DNA of 64,000 nt from NCBI RefSeq assembly GCF_030815255.1, contig NZ_JAUSWN010000011.1:44337-108336 (forward strand), read 5' to 3'. Shown one piece after another: positions 34,608 to 44,193 of the stretch (position 1 is its first letter; each line of letters starts with the position of its first letter). The translations under genes were made by a program, and so were the position numbers. The notes under the pieces were generated by a model that saw only the letters and a list, made by a program, of their open reading frames with translations, had not been told where the DNA came from and did not search any database. This DNA comes from Hathewaya limosa (GTDB lineage: Bacteria; Bacillota; Clostridia; Clostridiales; Clostridiaceae).

Positions 34608-35060
34608 TTATTTATTTATAAATTTTAAAAGTTCATGTAGCATTTCTTCTGCCTTTTCTTCTGTTCTTACTAATATGAATATAGTATTATCTCCAGCTAT
34701 AGTACCAGCTATATCATCAAATTCTAAAATATCAATGGCTTCAGCTGCTCCTGGTGCAGAACCGGAAAGTGTCTTTATAATTATAAACTTATCTACTTTT
34801 TCTATATTTAACACAGTGTTTTCTAGAATAGCCATAAGTCTTTCGGATTCTAAATTATCTTTTCTAACTATTGATGCATATTTATATCTTTTGTTTTTAG
34901 ATAATACTTTAGTTAGTCTAAGTTCTTTAATGTCTCTAGATAATGTAGATTGTTTTACACATATACCTTTTTTGTCTAACTCTCCAGCTAATTCCTCCTG
35001 TGTTTCAATATCCATAGAATTAACAATTTCTAAAATTAATGAATGACGTTTACTTTTCAT
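34608..35060 (-). CDS. argR: Arginine repressor ArgR
   Basis: 150 residues. Winged helix 1-70 (RHSLILEIVNSMDIETQEELAGEL, QSTLSRDIKELRL) that binds ARG boxes; C-terminal hexamerisation and arginine-binding domain (GSAPGAAEAIDILEFDDIAGTIAGDNTIFILV). Located between nadK and recN. Confidence 0.95.
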   Translation of the reverse strand: MKSKRHSLILEIVNSMDIETQEELAGELDKKGICVKQSTLSRDIKELRLTKVLSKNKRYKYASIVRKDNLESERLMAILENTVLNIEKVDKFIIIKTLSGSAPGAAEAIDILEFDDIAGTIAGDNTIFILVRTEEKAEEMLHELLKFINK

Positions 35061-35132
35061 AGCTCCACCTTCTTTTAAAATTTTTTTACATTTTTAAAAT
35101 ACTTGTCCATATAATTTGATTTTCATAATAAA

Positions 35133-35957
35133 CTATTGAGTAATTAACAACTTATTACGTAATACCTTAAAATAACTATAATTTTCAGTGGTTATAAGTC
35201 TACAAGTTTCCTTAGCAGCTTCTATAGTTACAAATTCTTTATCTTCCATTTCTCTTGACCATTGTCCATCTACAGTTAAAAATACTTTATCCGTATTTAA
35301 AGTGTATTCTATTTTAATTTTACAATCACTTTTTACAACTAAAGTTCTCATACCTAAAAGATGAGGACAAATAGGAGTTATAGATATCGCTTCTAAGGTT
35401 GGATATAATATTGGACCACCTGCAGATAATGAATATGCTGTTGATCCTGTTGGTGTAGATACTATTACTCCATCGGCCTTAAAAGATGTAAATAATTCTC
35501 CATCTATGTAAATATCAAATTTAACTATTCTAGCTAATGTACCTTTACAAATTACTAAATCATTTAATGCCTTATAATTTGATTCAGTTTTTCCATAAAC
35601 ATTGCAATTTAATAACATTCTATCTTCTACAGTATATTTCCCATTTATAATGTTAATAAGCTCTTCTTCAAACCCCATTAAATCTGAACTAGTTAAAAAA
35701 CCTAAATTCCCAATATTCACCCCAAAAATTGGTACTGGAACTTCTTCTAAAAGCCTAGATGTACTTAATATTGTTCCATCTCCACCTAAACTTATAACCA
35801 TATCCAGACTAGAAAGTAATTCTTTATTAGCTTCTACTTCGTCTAATACTATAACTTCTGCATCGTTTAGATTATTTAATATTGTACATTTTACAAAATC
35901 AACTATTTCTTTGTTTCTTTCTTTTGTTCTATTAATATTTATTCCTATTCTATTCAT
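35133..35957 (-). CDS. nadK: NAD kinase
   Basis: Makes NADP from NAD and ATP (or polyphosphate). 274 residues. GGDGT motif SLGGDGTILSTSRLL near 55-69, substrate loop NIGNLGFLT, and VSTPTGSTAYSLSAGGPIL. Directly follows tlyA (12-bp gap). Confidence 0.95.
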   Translation of the reverse strand: MNRIGININRTKERNKEIVDFVKCTILNNLNDAEVIVLDEVEANKELLSSLDMVISLGGDGTILSTSRLLEEVPVPIFGVNIGNLGFLTSSDLMGFEEELINIINGKYTVEDRMLLNCNVYGKTESNYKALNDLVICKGTLARIVKFDIYIDGELFTSFKADGVIVSTPTGSTAYSLSAGGPILYPTLEAISITPICPHLLGMRTLVVKSDCKIKIEYTLNTDKVFLTVDGQWSREMEDKEFVTIEAAKETCRLITTENYSYFKVLRNKLLITQ

Positions 35958-35969
35958 AGCCGCCTCCCA

Positions 35970-36779
35970 CTATAAGCAGTTAAAAGCTTCACTTATAACA
36001 TTATGTATATCTGTAGAAAAAATATTGTTTTCTTTTGTACAGTCCTTGGTTAAATGAATTAAATATTCTATATTTCCATTAGGACCTTTAACTGGAGAAT
36101 AGCTAAAATTTAAAATTTTCATATTAAGGCTATTAAAAGTTTCGTATAGTCTAAGTATAACTTCTTTGTGTACCATTTTGTCTTTAACTACACCTTTTTT
36201 ATTTAAGTACTTATGCCCTGCCTCAAATTGTGGTTTTATAAGTGCCATTATTTCTCCTTTTTCATGTAACAACCCTAAAACATTTTCCATAATTTTTTCA
36301 AGAGAAATAAATGAAACATCAATGGAGGCAAAGTCAGCTAAGGTTCCAAAATGATTTTTATTTAAAGCTCTTACATTGGTTTCCTCATATGAAATTACCT
36401 TCTCATGATTTCTTAAACTTTCATGTAATTGATCTCTACCAACATCTACTGCAAAAACTTGTTTAGCTCCATTTAAAAGCATACAATGTGTAAATCCACC
36501 TGTAGATGCTCCAATATCAATACATACTTTATCTTGTAAATTTATATTAAACTTTAATAAAGCTTTTTCTAACTTTAAACCACCTCTACTAACATATTTT
36601 AGCGGTTCACCTTTAAATTCAATATTACTATCGTGTAAAATTTTCTTTCCACATTTAGTCACAACTTTTCCGTCCACGAAAATTTTACCATTAATAATAT
36701 TTTCTCTAGCTCTTTCCCTAGAACTAAAAATCTCTCTTTTTATAAGTAAAATATCTAATCGTTCTCTTAACTCTTCCAT
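35970..36779 (-). CDS. tlyA: TlyA family rRNA (cytidine-2'-O)-methyltransferase
   Basis: 269 residues from the ATG at 36779 (AGGTGG upstream). S4 RNA-binding domain 1-60 (RLDILLIKREIFSSRERARENI), FtsJ/RrmJ-type Rossmann methyltransferase domain with the SAM site DIGASTGGFTHCML and catalytic region DVSFISLEKIM. Often called TlyA or YqxC; also annotated as a hemolysin in older work. Between dxs and nadK. Confidence 0.92.
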   Translation of the reverse strand: MEELRERLDILLIKREIFSSRERARENIINGKIFVDGKVVTKCGKKILHDSNIEFKGEPLKYVSRGGLKLEKALLKFNINLQDKVCIDIGASTGGFTHCMLLNGAKQVFAVDVGRDQLHESLRNHEKVISYEETNVRALNKNHFGTLADFASIDVSFISLEKIMENVLGLLHEKGEIMALIKPQFEAGHKYLNKKGVVKDKMVHKEVILRLYETFNSLNMKILNFSYSPVKGPNGNIEYLIHLTKDCTKENNIFSTDIHNVISEAFNCL

Positions 36780-36806
36780 TGTGCCCACCTATTTTATCGT
36801 ATATAT

Positions 36807-38684
36807 CTATTTTGTATTGTATGTTTTTAAAATTGAACTAACTATTTTTTTAGGACTTAAACCATAAGTTTCATATAAATACTCCACTGAACCATGAGGT
36901 ATAAATTCATCATCATATCCTAAATTTAGAATTTTTCCCTTATAGGCATTTTTATTTAAGAAGGTTAAGATTTCCTGTCCTAAACCACCCCTTAACATGT
37001 TGTCCTCTATTGTAACTATAAGCTCTGAATCTTTTCTTATGTCTAATAATAATTTTTGGTCAATTGGTTTTATAAACGTCGCATTAATAACTTCACTTTT
37101 TATACTTTGTAATTCTAATAATTCTTTTACTACCATAGCATGTTGAACCATCTTACCTGAAGCTATAATTTTTATTTTCCCGTAACCACATATTCTTTCC
37201 CAAGTACCTAATTTTATATCTTTTAGTGGGGAAAACTTCACATTTGGATTATCTCCACCTCTAGGATATCTTATGGCTACTGGTTTATCATATTCTATAG
37301 CCCATTTTAGTAAATATTTTAGCTCATCCACACATTTTGGACATAATACTGTCATATTTGGTATAGTTGTTAAATATGATACATCAAATACACCCTGATG
37401 GGTTTCTCCATCTTTTCCCACGATTCCTGCCCTATCTATAGCAAATATCACTGGTAACTTTTGTAGACAGACATCATGTAATATTTGGTCATATCCTCTC
37501 TGAAGGAAAGTTGAATAAACAGCAAAAACCGGTTTTAATCCTTGTGATGCCATACCTGCAGCTAAAGTTACTGCATGTTGTTCTGCAATACCTACATCGA
37601 AGAATCTGCTTTCATATTTTTTAGAAAAGTCTGTTAGTCCTGTTCCATCAGGCATAGCTGCAGTAATTGCGACTAAATTTCTATGTTTCTGTCCCAATTC
37701 TACCATTGCATTACCAAAAGATTTAGAATAAGAAATTCCTCCACCTTTAAGTGTTTTTCCGGTCTTAGGATCAAAAGGTCCTACTCCATGAAATTTATCT
37801 GGCATTTGTTCTGCAAAAGTATATCCTTTTCCTTTTTTAGTCATAACATGTATAATTACAGGTCCATCTATTTGTCTAGCTTTTCCTAATACATCCGTTA
37901 GATCTTTAATATTATGTCCATCTATAGGCCCAAAATATTTTAACCCTATTTCTTCAAAAAACATACCTGGAACTACTAATTGTTTCACACTATCTTTAAT
38001 TCTTTGTATTGAAGAAACCATATCTTTTCCTACTGAAGGAATTTTCATTAAAGTAGTGTTTACATCATTTTTGATTCTATTATACATAGGAGCTGTTCTA
38101 AGTTTACTTAGATATGTGGATACGCCTCCTACATTTTGGGAAATAGACATTTGATTATCGTTTAATATTATTATCATTTTAGTCTTATTGTATCCTAAAT
38201 CATTTAATGCCTCTAAAGCCATTCCTCCAGTTAAAGCACCATCACCTATTACTGAAATAACTTCATATTTTTCCTTTTTTAAATCCCTTGCTCTAGCTAT
38301 ACCAAGGCCGGCTGAAATGGACGTAGAGCTATGTCCTGTTTCAAAATAATCAAATTTACTTTCTGAGCGTTTGGGAAAACCACTCATCCCACCAAATTTT
38401 CTTAAATTTTCAAACTCTTCTTTTCTTCCTGTAAGAATTTTATGTACATATGATTGATGTCCTACATCCCAAATTATTTTATCCTGTTCAAAGTTAAAAA
38501 TTTTATATAAGCTTAAAGTAAGCTCCACAACACCTAAATTAGATGCTAAATGCCCACCTGTTTTTGAAACTTTATCTATTAAAAATTTTCTTATATCCTT
38601 AGAAAAACAATTTAGTTCTTCCAAAGACATATTTTTTATATCATCTATATTTGAATAATTATCTAATGTTCTACGCATTTTCAT
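36807..38684 (-). CDS. dxs: 1-deoxy-D-xylulose-5-phosphate synthase
   Basis: First step of the MEP isoprenoid pathway: condenses pyruvate with glyceraldehyde-3-phosphate using thiamine diphosphate. 625 residues. ThDP motif GDGALTGGMALEALN followed by ILNDNQMSIS, HQSYVHKILTGR, FDVGIAEQHAV (catalytic Glu) and C-terminal transketolase domain. The start overlaps the oapA stop; the ATG at 38678 is a better-spaced alternative. In the same cluster as ispA, both for isoprenoids. Confidence 0.97.
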   Translation of the reverse strand: MKMRRTLDNYSNIDDIKNMSLEELNCFSKDIRKFLIDKVSKTGGHLASNLGVVELTLSLYKIFNFEQDKIIWDVGHQSYVHKILTGRKEEFENLRKFGGMSGFPKRSESKFDYFETGHSSTSISAGLGIARARDLKKEKYEVISVIGDGALTGGMALEALNDLGYNKTKMIIILNDNQMSISQNVGGVSTYLSKLRTAPMYNRIKNDVNTTLMKIPSVGKDMVSSIQRIKDSVKQLVVPGMFFEEIGLKYFGPIDGHNIKDLTDVLGKARQIDGPVIIHVMTKKGKGYTFAEQMPDKFHGVGPFDPKTGKTLKGGGISYSKSFGNAMVELGQKHRNLVAITAAMPDGTGLTDFSKKYESRFFDVGIAEQHAVTLAAGMASQGLKPVFAVYSTFLQRGYDQILHDVCLQKLPVIFAIDRAGIVGKDGETHQGVFDVSYLTTIPNMTVLCPKCVDELKYLLKWAIEYDKPVAIRYPRGGDNPNVKFSPLKDIKLGTWERICGYGKIKIIASGKMVQHAMVVKELLELQSIKSEVINATFIKPIDQKLLLDIRKDSELIVTIEDNMLRGGLGQEILTFLNKNAYKGKILNLGYDDEFIPHGSVEYLYETYGLSPKKIVSSILKTYNTK

Positions 38685-39253
38685 CGTTCCTTCTTAAAAA
38701 TTTGGATAAATTTTGCTACCTTAAAAATTATATCTTTTGAATTTTTAATTGCATAATTTTTACCCAATGCTTTCCCCCCTATAGTAAATGCAGCTATTAA
38801 TGCCCCTACTATTGCAGGCAAGAAAGCTATTATTGAACTATCTTTGGACAAAGCGTTAAATTTAATAAATTTTTGTGTAATTATAGCACCAGCGGATCCA
38901 CTTACAATTCCACATATATCTCCTATAACATCATTACAAAAGTTTGAAACTTTATCTGCGTTTCTGATTAATTTAACAGCTATTCCGGCACCTGGTACCT
39001 TTTTAGCTGCCATAGCATGAAATGGCATTTCATTTGCAGAAGTTACAGCTGTTCCTATTGCATCAAACATAATACCTATTAGTATAATAAATATTAATAT
39101 AATAAAAGCTACTAACAATGTCGAGTTGCTTAGTAGCGAATCAGATAAAAGGGAGATACTTCCACCAAGCACAATAGTCCAGATAAATATTATAGTTATC
39201 CATTTTTTATGACTAAGAACCTTCCCCTTTTTTTTATTTCTTTTTCTTTGCAA
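38681..39253 (-). CDS. oapA: OLE-associated protein A (OapA)
   Basis: 190-residue membrane protein with about four hydrophobic segments. Its conserved middle has MFDAIGTAVTSANEMPFHAM, NADKVSNFCNDVIGDICGIVSGSAG and the hydrophobic C-terminal half IIAFLPAIVGALIAAFTIGGK, which I recognise as the OLE-associated protein that binds OLE RNA at the membrane. TTG start with a GGGGG site upstream; no ATG option. Located directly downstream of the putative OLE RNA and upstream of dxs, the classical arrangement. Confidence 0.88.
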   Translation of the reverse strand: MQRKRNKKKGKVLSHKKWITIIFIWTIVLGGSISLLSDSLLSNSTLLVAFIILIFIILIGIMFDAIGTAVTSANEMPFHAMAAKKVPGAGIAVKLIRNADKVSNFCNDVIGDICGIVSGSAGAIITQKFIKFNALSKDSSIIAFLPAIVGALIAAFTIGGKALGKNYAIKNSKDIIFKVAKFIQIFKKER

Positions 39254-39826
39254 TTTAAAACCCCCGCATTTTAATTATGAAGTGGTAGTATATTGAGTAA
39301 ACCTTATGGCATAGGTTCAGTTGGATTTCCCATAGAAATATCAAAATGTCGCCATCTTGACGGTTACCCTTTACTTTTCTATCTACCTTGTCACCAAAAA
39401 TAAGTAGTACTGAATTACCACTTAGACCATACTATAATCCTCAATATACCTTTTTTGAAAAATAGTCTAGGAGCTTTCCTCAACAGTTGGCTATTCTTTT
39501 AGCCTCTTTTGCAACATAGGTTTAAGCGCATTGCCTCTACCTATATCACTCAAGGCAGGCTACACTACACATAGCTTATCACCACAATGTAGGTTTAATC
39601 CATAATCGTAAAATGGGTATCTAGCCCATTCCACAAGTTATGGTCTCCGCGAAAGTAGGGTCAGTACCGCATGCCATTGCGGCTGCCCCACTTTCTTACT
39701 CCCAGCACAAGCCCATGACTGGGCGTCATAAGCCAGCACCAGAAACTTCATCGATGTGCCCTTCAACGGATTTTTAGCCCCGCCTTCAAGAATAGTTACC
39801 TGACTAGAATACTATACCACATCATT
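39254..39826 (-). ncRNA. OLE RNA (ornate large extremophilic RNA)
   Basis: A 570-nt stretch without ORF, distinctly richer in G+C than its neighbours, with a good sigma-A promoter at its 5' end and oapA at its 3' end, between ispA and dxs: the known OLE location. Stem pairs visible: GTAGGGTCAGTACCGC with GCGGCTGCCCCAC (39655-39691, a few wobbles), GCCCA/TGGGC at 39711-39724, TGGG/CCCA at 39614-39628. OLE RNA forms a ribonucleoprotein with OapA at the membrane and is linked to stress tolerance in some extremophiles. The 3' end is not resolved. Identity rests on context and my memory of the family; a covariance search would settle it. Confidence 0.8.
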
Positions 39827-39830
39827 CGTA

Positions 39831-39859
39831 ATTATATCATAAAAATAATTTTTATTCAA
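39831..39859 (-). promoter_or_regulatory. Sigma-A promoter of the OLE RNA
   Basis: TTGAAT (39854-39859 complement), 17-bp spacer, TATAAT (39831-39836 complement). Transcription would start near 39825. Confidence 0.8.
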
Positions 39860-39901
39860 AAGTTTGCATATAAATTATATATGTAATTTCTTATAACTTT
39901 T

Positions 39902-40768
39902 TTAAAAATCTCTTAAAAGTAGAAATTTTGTAAGTTCTTTTAACTCTTGAGTATTACCTTTTAGAGAATCTAATAACTCAAAACACTCTTTCGTCATATC
40001 TTCAGCCATAGCTTTGCATTTATCAATTCCGTACAATGTTATAAAGTTAGTTTTATTTCTACTTTCGTCCATTTTAGGATTCTTACCTAATTTTTCTTTA
40101 TTACCTTCAACATCTAATATATCATCTTTTATCTGGAATACTAATCCTAGTTTTTCTCCATACTTACGGAGAATTTCAATTTCATTTTCTTCTGCCTCAC
40201 CCAGTACAGCACCAGCTAAAATTGAACTTTTTATTAGTTCTCCAGTTTTTTTACTATGCATATAGTATAACTTTTCTTCTTCTATACTTTTTCCTTCACT
40301 TAGTATATCGACTATTTGACCACCAATCATTCCCTCTACAGAAGCAGCATTACCTATAATTTTCATTACTTTAACTTTTAGATTATCTTCGATATTTGCA
40401 TTTAACATAACACAAAATGCTTCATTTAGTAATCCATCTCCAGCAAGTACTGCAATTCCTTCTGTAAACTTTTTATGATTTGTTGGCATGCCTCTTCTTA
40501 AATCATCATTATCCATACATGGAAGGTCGTCATGAATTAATGAATAAGTATGAATCATTTCTATAGCCCCAGCTACAGATAATACATTTTTATAGTCTTC
40601 TTTATACATTTTATAGGTTAAAAGCATTAATATAGGTCTTATTCTCTTACCACCTACACCTATACTATACCCCATTGCTTCATAAATTAATTTATTATAA
40701 TTGCTTTTATTACTAAAATAATTTTCGAGATATTCATTAACCTCTTGTTTTAACAATTTGTAACTCAT
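39902..40768 (-). CDS. ispA: Geranylgeranyl/farnesyl diphosphate synthase
   Basis: Short-chain trans-isoprenyl diphosphate synthase, elongating DMAPP with IPP. 288 residues. First Asp-rich motif HDDLPCMDNDDLRRG near 82-96, second QIKDDILDVEG near 217-227. Operon order xseB-ispA-(OLE-oapA)-dxs. Confidence 0.95.
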   Translation of the reverse strand: MSYKLLKQEVNEYLENYFSNKSNYNKLIYEAMGYSIGVGGKRIRPILMLLTYKMYKEDYKNVLSVAGAIEMIHTYSLIHDDLPCMDNDDLRRGMPTNHKKFTEGIAVLAGDGLLNEAFCVMLNANIEDNLKVKVMKIIGNAASVEGMIGGQIVDILSEGKSIEEEKLYYMHSKKTGELIKSSILAGAVLGEAEENEIEILRKYGEKLGLVFQIKDDILDVEGNKEKLGKNPKMDESRNKTNFITLYGIDKCKAMAEDMTKECFELLDSLKGNTQELKELTKFLLLRDF

Positions 40769-40796
40769 TTTTTAAACCTCTTTTAACATATAAGTT

Positions 40797-41003
40797 TTAA
40801 AATTCTTCCTCTTTTCCATCTTGTAAAATACTAATTTTACCTTCCATAGTATTTAAAATCTTCGATAAATTATTAGAAAGTTTCATGCCCTCTTCATAAT
40901 TTTTCATTCTTTCTTCTAAAGTCAATTGGTCATTTTCCATTTTATCAACTATGGCTTCCAATTTTTTTAACATAGTCTCATATGATTGTTTTTTTCCTGC
41001 CAT
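40797..41003 (-). CDS. xseB: Exonuclease VII small subunit
   Basis: 68 residues, helical, with the family pattern YETMLKKLEAIVDKMENDQLTLEERMKNYEEGMKL. Partner of XseA immediately upstream (3-bp gap). RBS GGAGGAAT. Confidence 0.95.
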   Translation of the reverse strand: MAGKKQSYETMLKKLEAIVDKMENDQLTLEERMKNYEEGMKLSNNLSKILNTMEGKISILQDGKEEEF

Positions 41004-41005
41004 AT

Positions 41006-42208
41006 CTATTCCTCCAAAACTTCTATTCTAACCTTGATCTTACCATCTTTTAGTGTAATATACAGATTTTCTTTTTCTTTAAGTTGTCTTATAGAACTAA
41101 CAATTTTTTCATTTTCATCTTGAATAATAGAATATCCTTTATTAACTACATTATAAGGATTGTTAGCTTTAAGTAGTAAATTAAAATTTTCTACATTTTG
41201 CTTTTCAAAATTTAACTTTAACTCTATATTATGATGGAGTCTATTTTTTAAAGAATCGATATATTCATATTGATGTACTATGTAATTTTGTGGATTGTTT
41301 ACTTCTAAACTCTTAACCAACAAATTTATTTTATTTTTTTCTTCTCTTAAAGCCTTTTCTATATTATTTTCTAATAGGGTTTGTAAAACTCTAATATTCT
41401 CTTTCATATCCTCATAAATAGGTACTGCAATTTCTGCAGCAGCAGATGGGGTTGGCGCTCTTCTATCAGATACAAAATCAACTATAGTAAAGTCAGTTTC
41501 ATGACCTACACCTGTTATTATTGGTTTCTTTGAGTTGTATATTTCGTATGCCAATTCTTCATTGTTAAAGGCCCATAGTTCTTCTATTGATCCACCACCT
41601 CTTGCAATTATTATAGTATCCACTTCATCTATTTCATTTAAAGTTCTAATTCCCTCTATTAAGTTCTTTGAAGCTATCTCTCCTTGAACTAAAGAAGGAT
41701 ATATTAGAAGTTTAACATTAGGATTTCTCCTTTTAGATACATTAATAATATCTCTTACTGCAGCACTAGTTGGCGATGTTACAACACCTATGCATTTTGC
41801 ATATTTAGGAATTTCTTTTTTATGTTCTTCACTAAATATCCCTTTATCTCTTAGCTTTTCTTTTAAGGCATTAAATTCGTAGTATAACTCTCCTATACCT
41901 TCAAGTTCCATTTCTCTCGCATAAAGTTGATAAGTACCTTCTTTTTCATAAACAGAAATTCTCCCCTTTATTACAACCTTGTCGCCTTCTTTAGGAAGAA
42001 ATTTAAGTTCTTCTGCATAATCTCTAAACATTACGCAGTTTAATTTTGATGTGGCATCTTTAATAGCAAAATATATATGTCCACTACTATGAATTTTAAA
42101 ATTTGAAATTTCTCCTTTGATATAAACATTATTTAAAATAACATCATTATCAAAGGACTTCTTTATGTAACCATTTAATTTAGAAACAGTTAATACTTTT
42201 ATAATCAT
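41006..42208 (-). CDS. xseA: Exonuclease VII large subunit
   Basis: Degrades single-stranded DNA from both ends. 400 residues. N-terminal OB-fold (VYIKGEISNFKIHSSGHIYFAIKD), catalytic core with VVTSPTSAAVRDI, IIARGGGSIEELWAFN, GVGHETDFTIVDFVSDRRAPTPSAAAE, then coiled coil. Between folD and xseB with gaps of only a few bases. Confidence 0.95.
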   Translation of the reverse strand: MIIKVLTVSKLNGYIKKSFDNDVILNNVYIKGEISNFKIHSSGHIYFAIKDATSKLNCVMFRDYAEELKFLPKEGDKVVIKGRISVYEKEGTYQLYAREMELEGIGELYYEFNALKEKLRDKGIFSEEHKKEIPKYAKCIGVVTSPTSAAVRDIINVSKRRNPNVKLLIYPSLVQGEIASKNLIEGIRTLNEIDEVDTIIIARGGGSIEELWAFNNEELAYEIYNSKKPIITGVGHETDFTIVDFVSDRRAPTPSAAAEIAVPIYEDMKENIRVLQTLLENNIEKALREEKNKINLLVKSLEVNNPQNYIVHQYEYIDSLKNRLHHNIELKLNFEKQNVENFNLLLKANNPYNVVNKGYSIIQDENEKIVSSIRQLKEKENLYITLKDGKIKVRIEVLEE

Positions 42209-42211
42209 TTT

Positions 42212-43066
42212 CTACCTTTTAATTCTTTCTGCTGCTTCTAAAGTATTATTTAATAACATCATAGTAGTTACTGAACCAACTCCACCTGGTACTGGTGTTA
42301 TATAGGCTGCCTTTTCTTTTACATCTTCAAAATCCACATCACCTGTCATCTTACCATCTACACTTGAGGTTCCTACATCTATTACCATAGCCCCTTCTTT
42401 TACATACTCACTTGTTATCATAGAAGGTACTCCCACACATAAAACTAAAATATCAGCTTCACTTGTAATTTCTTTTAAATTTTTAGTTTTAGAATGGCAT
42501 ATGGTAACTGTAGCATTTTCCGCTAAAAGAAGCATAGATACCGGTTTACCTACTATATTACTTCTTCCTACTATAACAGCTTTTTTACCTTGAATCTCTG
42601 TATTAGTAGATTTTATCATCTCTAAAACCGCTTTAGGAGTACATGGAAGAAAACACTGTTCACCCTTAAATAGTTTTCCTATATTTTTGTCTGTTAAAGC
42701 ATCTACATCCTTATTTTCATCAATATAAGATATAATTTCTTTTTCATTTAAATGTTTAGGTAAGGGAAGTTGAAGTATTATTCCATGAACATTTTCATCT
42801 TTATTAAGCTCTTCTATAGTCTTAATTACTTCTTTGTCTTCTGTATTTTCTTCTAAATGTATTAAATTGTATTTAATGCCTACTTTATCACACATTTTTC
42901 TTTGAAAATCCACATAGAAAAGAGACCCACCGTCATTTCCAACAAGTACCGCTGTTAAACAAGGATCTATTTTATGAACTTCTTTAAATTTACATACAGA
43001 TACTTTTATCTTTTCTGCATAAAATTCTTTTAGTTCTTTTCCTTTTAAAATAATACTCATATTCAT
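42212..43066 (-). CDS. folD: Methylenetetrahydrofolate dehydrogenase/cyclohydrolase
   Basis: Interconverts methylene-, methenyl- and formyl-tetrahydrofolate. 284 residues. Catalytic region FYVDFQRKMCDKVGI, GIILQLPLPKHLN, DVDALTDKNIGKL, NAD(P) site VVGRSNIVGKPVSMLLL, and C-terminal PVPGGVGSVTTMMLLNNTLEAA. The ATG at 43060 may be the true start (better spacing to GGGGAG). Between nusB and xseA. Confidence 0.96.
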   Translation of the reverse strand: MNMSIILKGKELKEFYAEKIKVSVCKFKEVHKIDPCLTAVLVGNDGGSLFYVDFQRKMCDKVGIKYNLIHLEENTEDKEVIKTIEELNKDENVHGIILQLPLPKHLNEKEIISYIDENKDVDALTDKNIGKLFKGEQCFLPCTPKAVLEMIKSTNTEIQGKKAVIVGRSNIVGKPVSMLLLAENATVTICHSKTKNLKEITSEADILVLCVGVPSMITSEYVKEGAMVIDVGTSSVDGKMTGDVDFEDVKEKAAYITPVPGGVGSVTTMMLLNNTLEAAERIKR

Positions 43067-43144
43067 CTCCCCTTAACACTTTAAATTACTTATTACTTTA
43101 ACAACATATAAAATATATTTTAGTATGTGTTAGATTTACAAAAA

Positions 43145-43543
43145 TTATAAAAATCTAGCTAAAATACCATTTACAAATTTATGAGATTTTTCTTCTGAAT
43201 AAGCTTTTGCAAGTTGTACTGCTTCATTTATAGAAACTTTGTTTGGAATATCTTCTACATATAATATCTCAAATATGCTTAATCTTAATATACATAAGTT
43301 TAATTTAGATATTCTATTTAACTTCCAGTTCTTTAAATTTTCTTCTATTTTTGCATCTAATTCTGCTTGTTTTTCTGTAACACCATTTACTATAGTGTCT
43401 ATGTACTCAAAGTCAACGTTTTTAAGTTCTTGTTCATCTATGATTTCATTTAAGTTTTCTTTAACAGATTTATAATCTTCTTTGTTTATATTCATTTGAT
43501 ATAAAATCTTCATTGCAATTTCTCTTGATTTTTTTCTATTCAT
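43145..43543 (-). CDS. nusB: Transcription antitermination factor NusB
   Basis: 132 residues. RNA-binding Arg-rich start MNRKKSREIAMKILYQM and C-terminal NEAVQLAKAYSEEKSHKFVNGILARFL are diagnostic. Acts with NusE on rRNA boxA. Upstream of folD; downstream of the Asp23 gene with a terminator between. Confidence 0.95.
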   Translation of the reverse strand: MNRKKSREIAMKILYQMNINKEDYKSVKENLNEIIDEQELKNVDFEYIDTIVNGVTEKQAELDAKIEENLKNWKLNRISKLNLCILRLSIFEILYVEDIPNKVSINEAVQLAKAYSEEKSHKFVNGILARFL

Positions 43544-43681
43544 TTATATTCCTCCTATGTTGCCATCTTAAATACCTTTAATATAATACCACAATATATG
43601 TATATTAACTACAAAAATATATTTTTAAAAGTACACAACATAATATATTATACTATATTGAAATAATTTGTATATAAAAAA

Positions 43682-43716
43682 TATAACACCTTCCTATAAA
43701 ATTAGGAAGGTGTTAT
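43682..43716 (-). terminator. Terminator of the Asp23 gene
   Basis: TATAACACCTTCCTA pairs with TAGGAAGGTGTTATA (15-bp perfect stem); TTTTTT follows on the minus strand. It closes the spoIIIA-asp23 transcript. Confidence 0.92.
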
Positions 43717-43719
43717 AAA

Positions 43720-44106
43720 TTACTCTTCTATGTTCTCTTCTTCCTTTTTAGGAAGCATAACATTTTGCACATATACATTTACTGCACTTACTACTAAGCC
43801 AGTCATAGATTCTACAGATTCTTTAACGTTTTCTTGAACTTGTTTAGCGACTTCATGAATTTTTACGCCATATTCAACTACTACAAATAGATCTATAGTT
43901 GATTCTTCTTCTCCTAAGTTAACTCTTACACCTTTTGAAAAATTCTTTTTTCCACTTAGGATTTCTGTAAATCCGCCAACGATTCCAGCACTCATTCCAA
44001 CTATGCCTTTTACCTCTTCGGCTGCTAACCCAGCAATAACCGCTACAACCTCATCTGATATTTTAACAATACCTTTTTCTATATCATTACAAAGATTTTC
44101 TGACAT
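43720..44106 (-). CDS. Asp23/Gls24 family protein
   Basis: 128 residues with the family core GIVKISDEVVAVIAGLAAEEVKGIVGM and VRVNLGEEESTIDLFVVVEYGVKIHEVAKQVQENVKESVE. Members are envelope-stress proteins associated with the membrane; the copy next to spoIIIA (YqhY type) is linked to acetyl-CoA carboxylase regulation in Bacillus, where it lies beside nusB. Found directly after spoIIIAH. Confidence 0.92.
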   Translation of the reverse strand: MSENLCNDIEKGIVKISDEVVAVIAGLAAEEVKGIVGMSAGIVGGFTEILSGKKNFSKGVRVNLGEEESTIDLFVVVEYGVKIHEVAKQVQENVKESVESMTGLVVSAVNVYVQNVMLPKKEEENIEE

Positions 44107-44193
44107 TGTTGTACCTCCTTGTATATACTTAGGTAACTATGTTTTATGTTCATTATATCAAAAATACTCATATTTTACAATTCAATTGATTAT

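Noticed and set aside
39254..39826. RNase P RNA, tmRNA or a group II intron remnant in the GC-richer block
   Set aside because: I see none of their signature sequences, and the neighbours (ispA, oapA, dxs) are those of OLE RNA.
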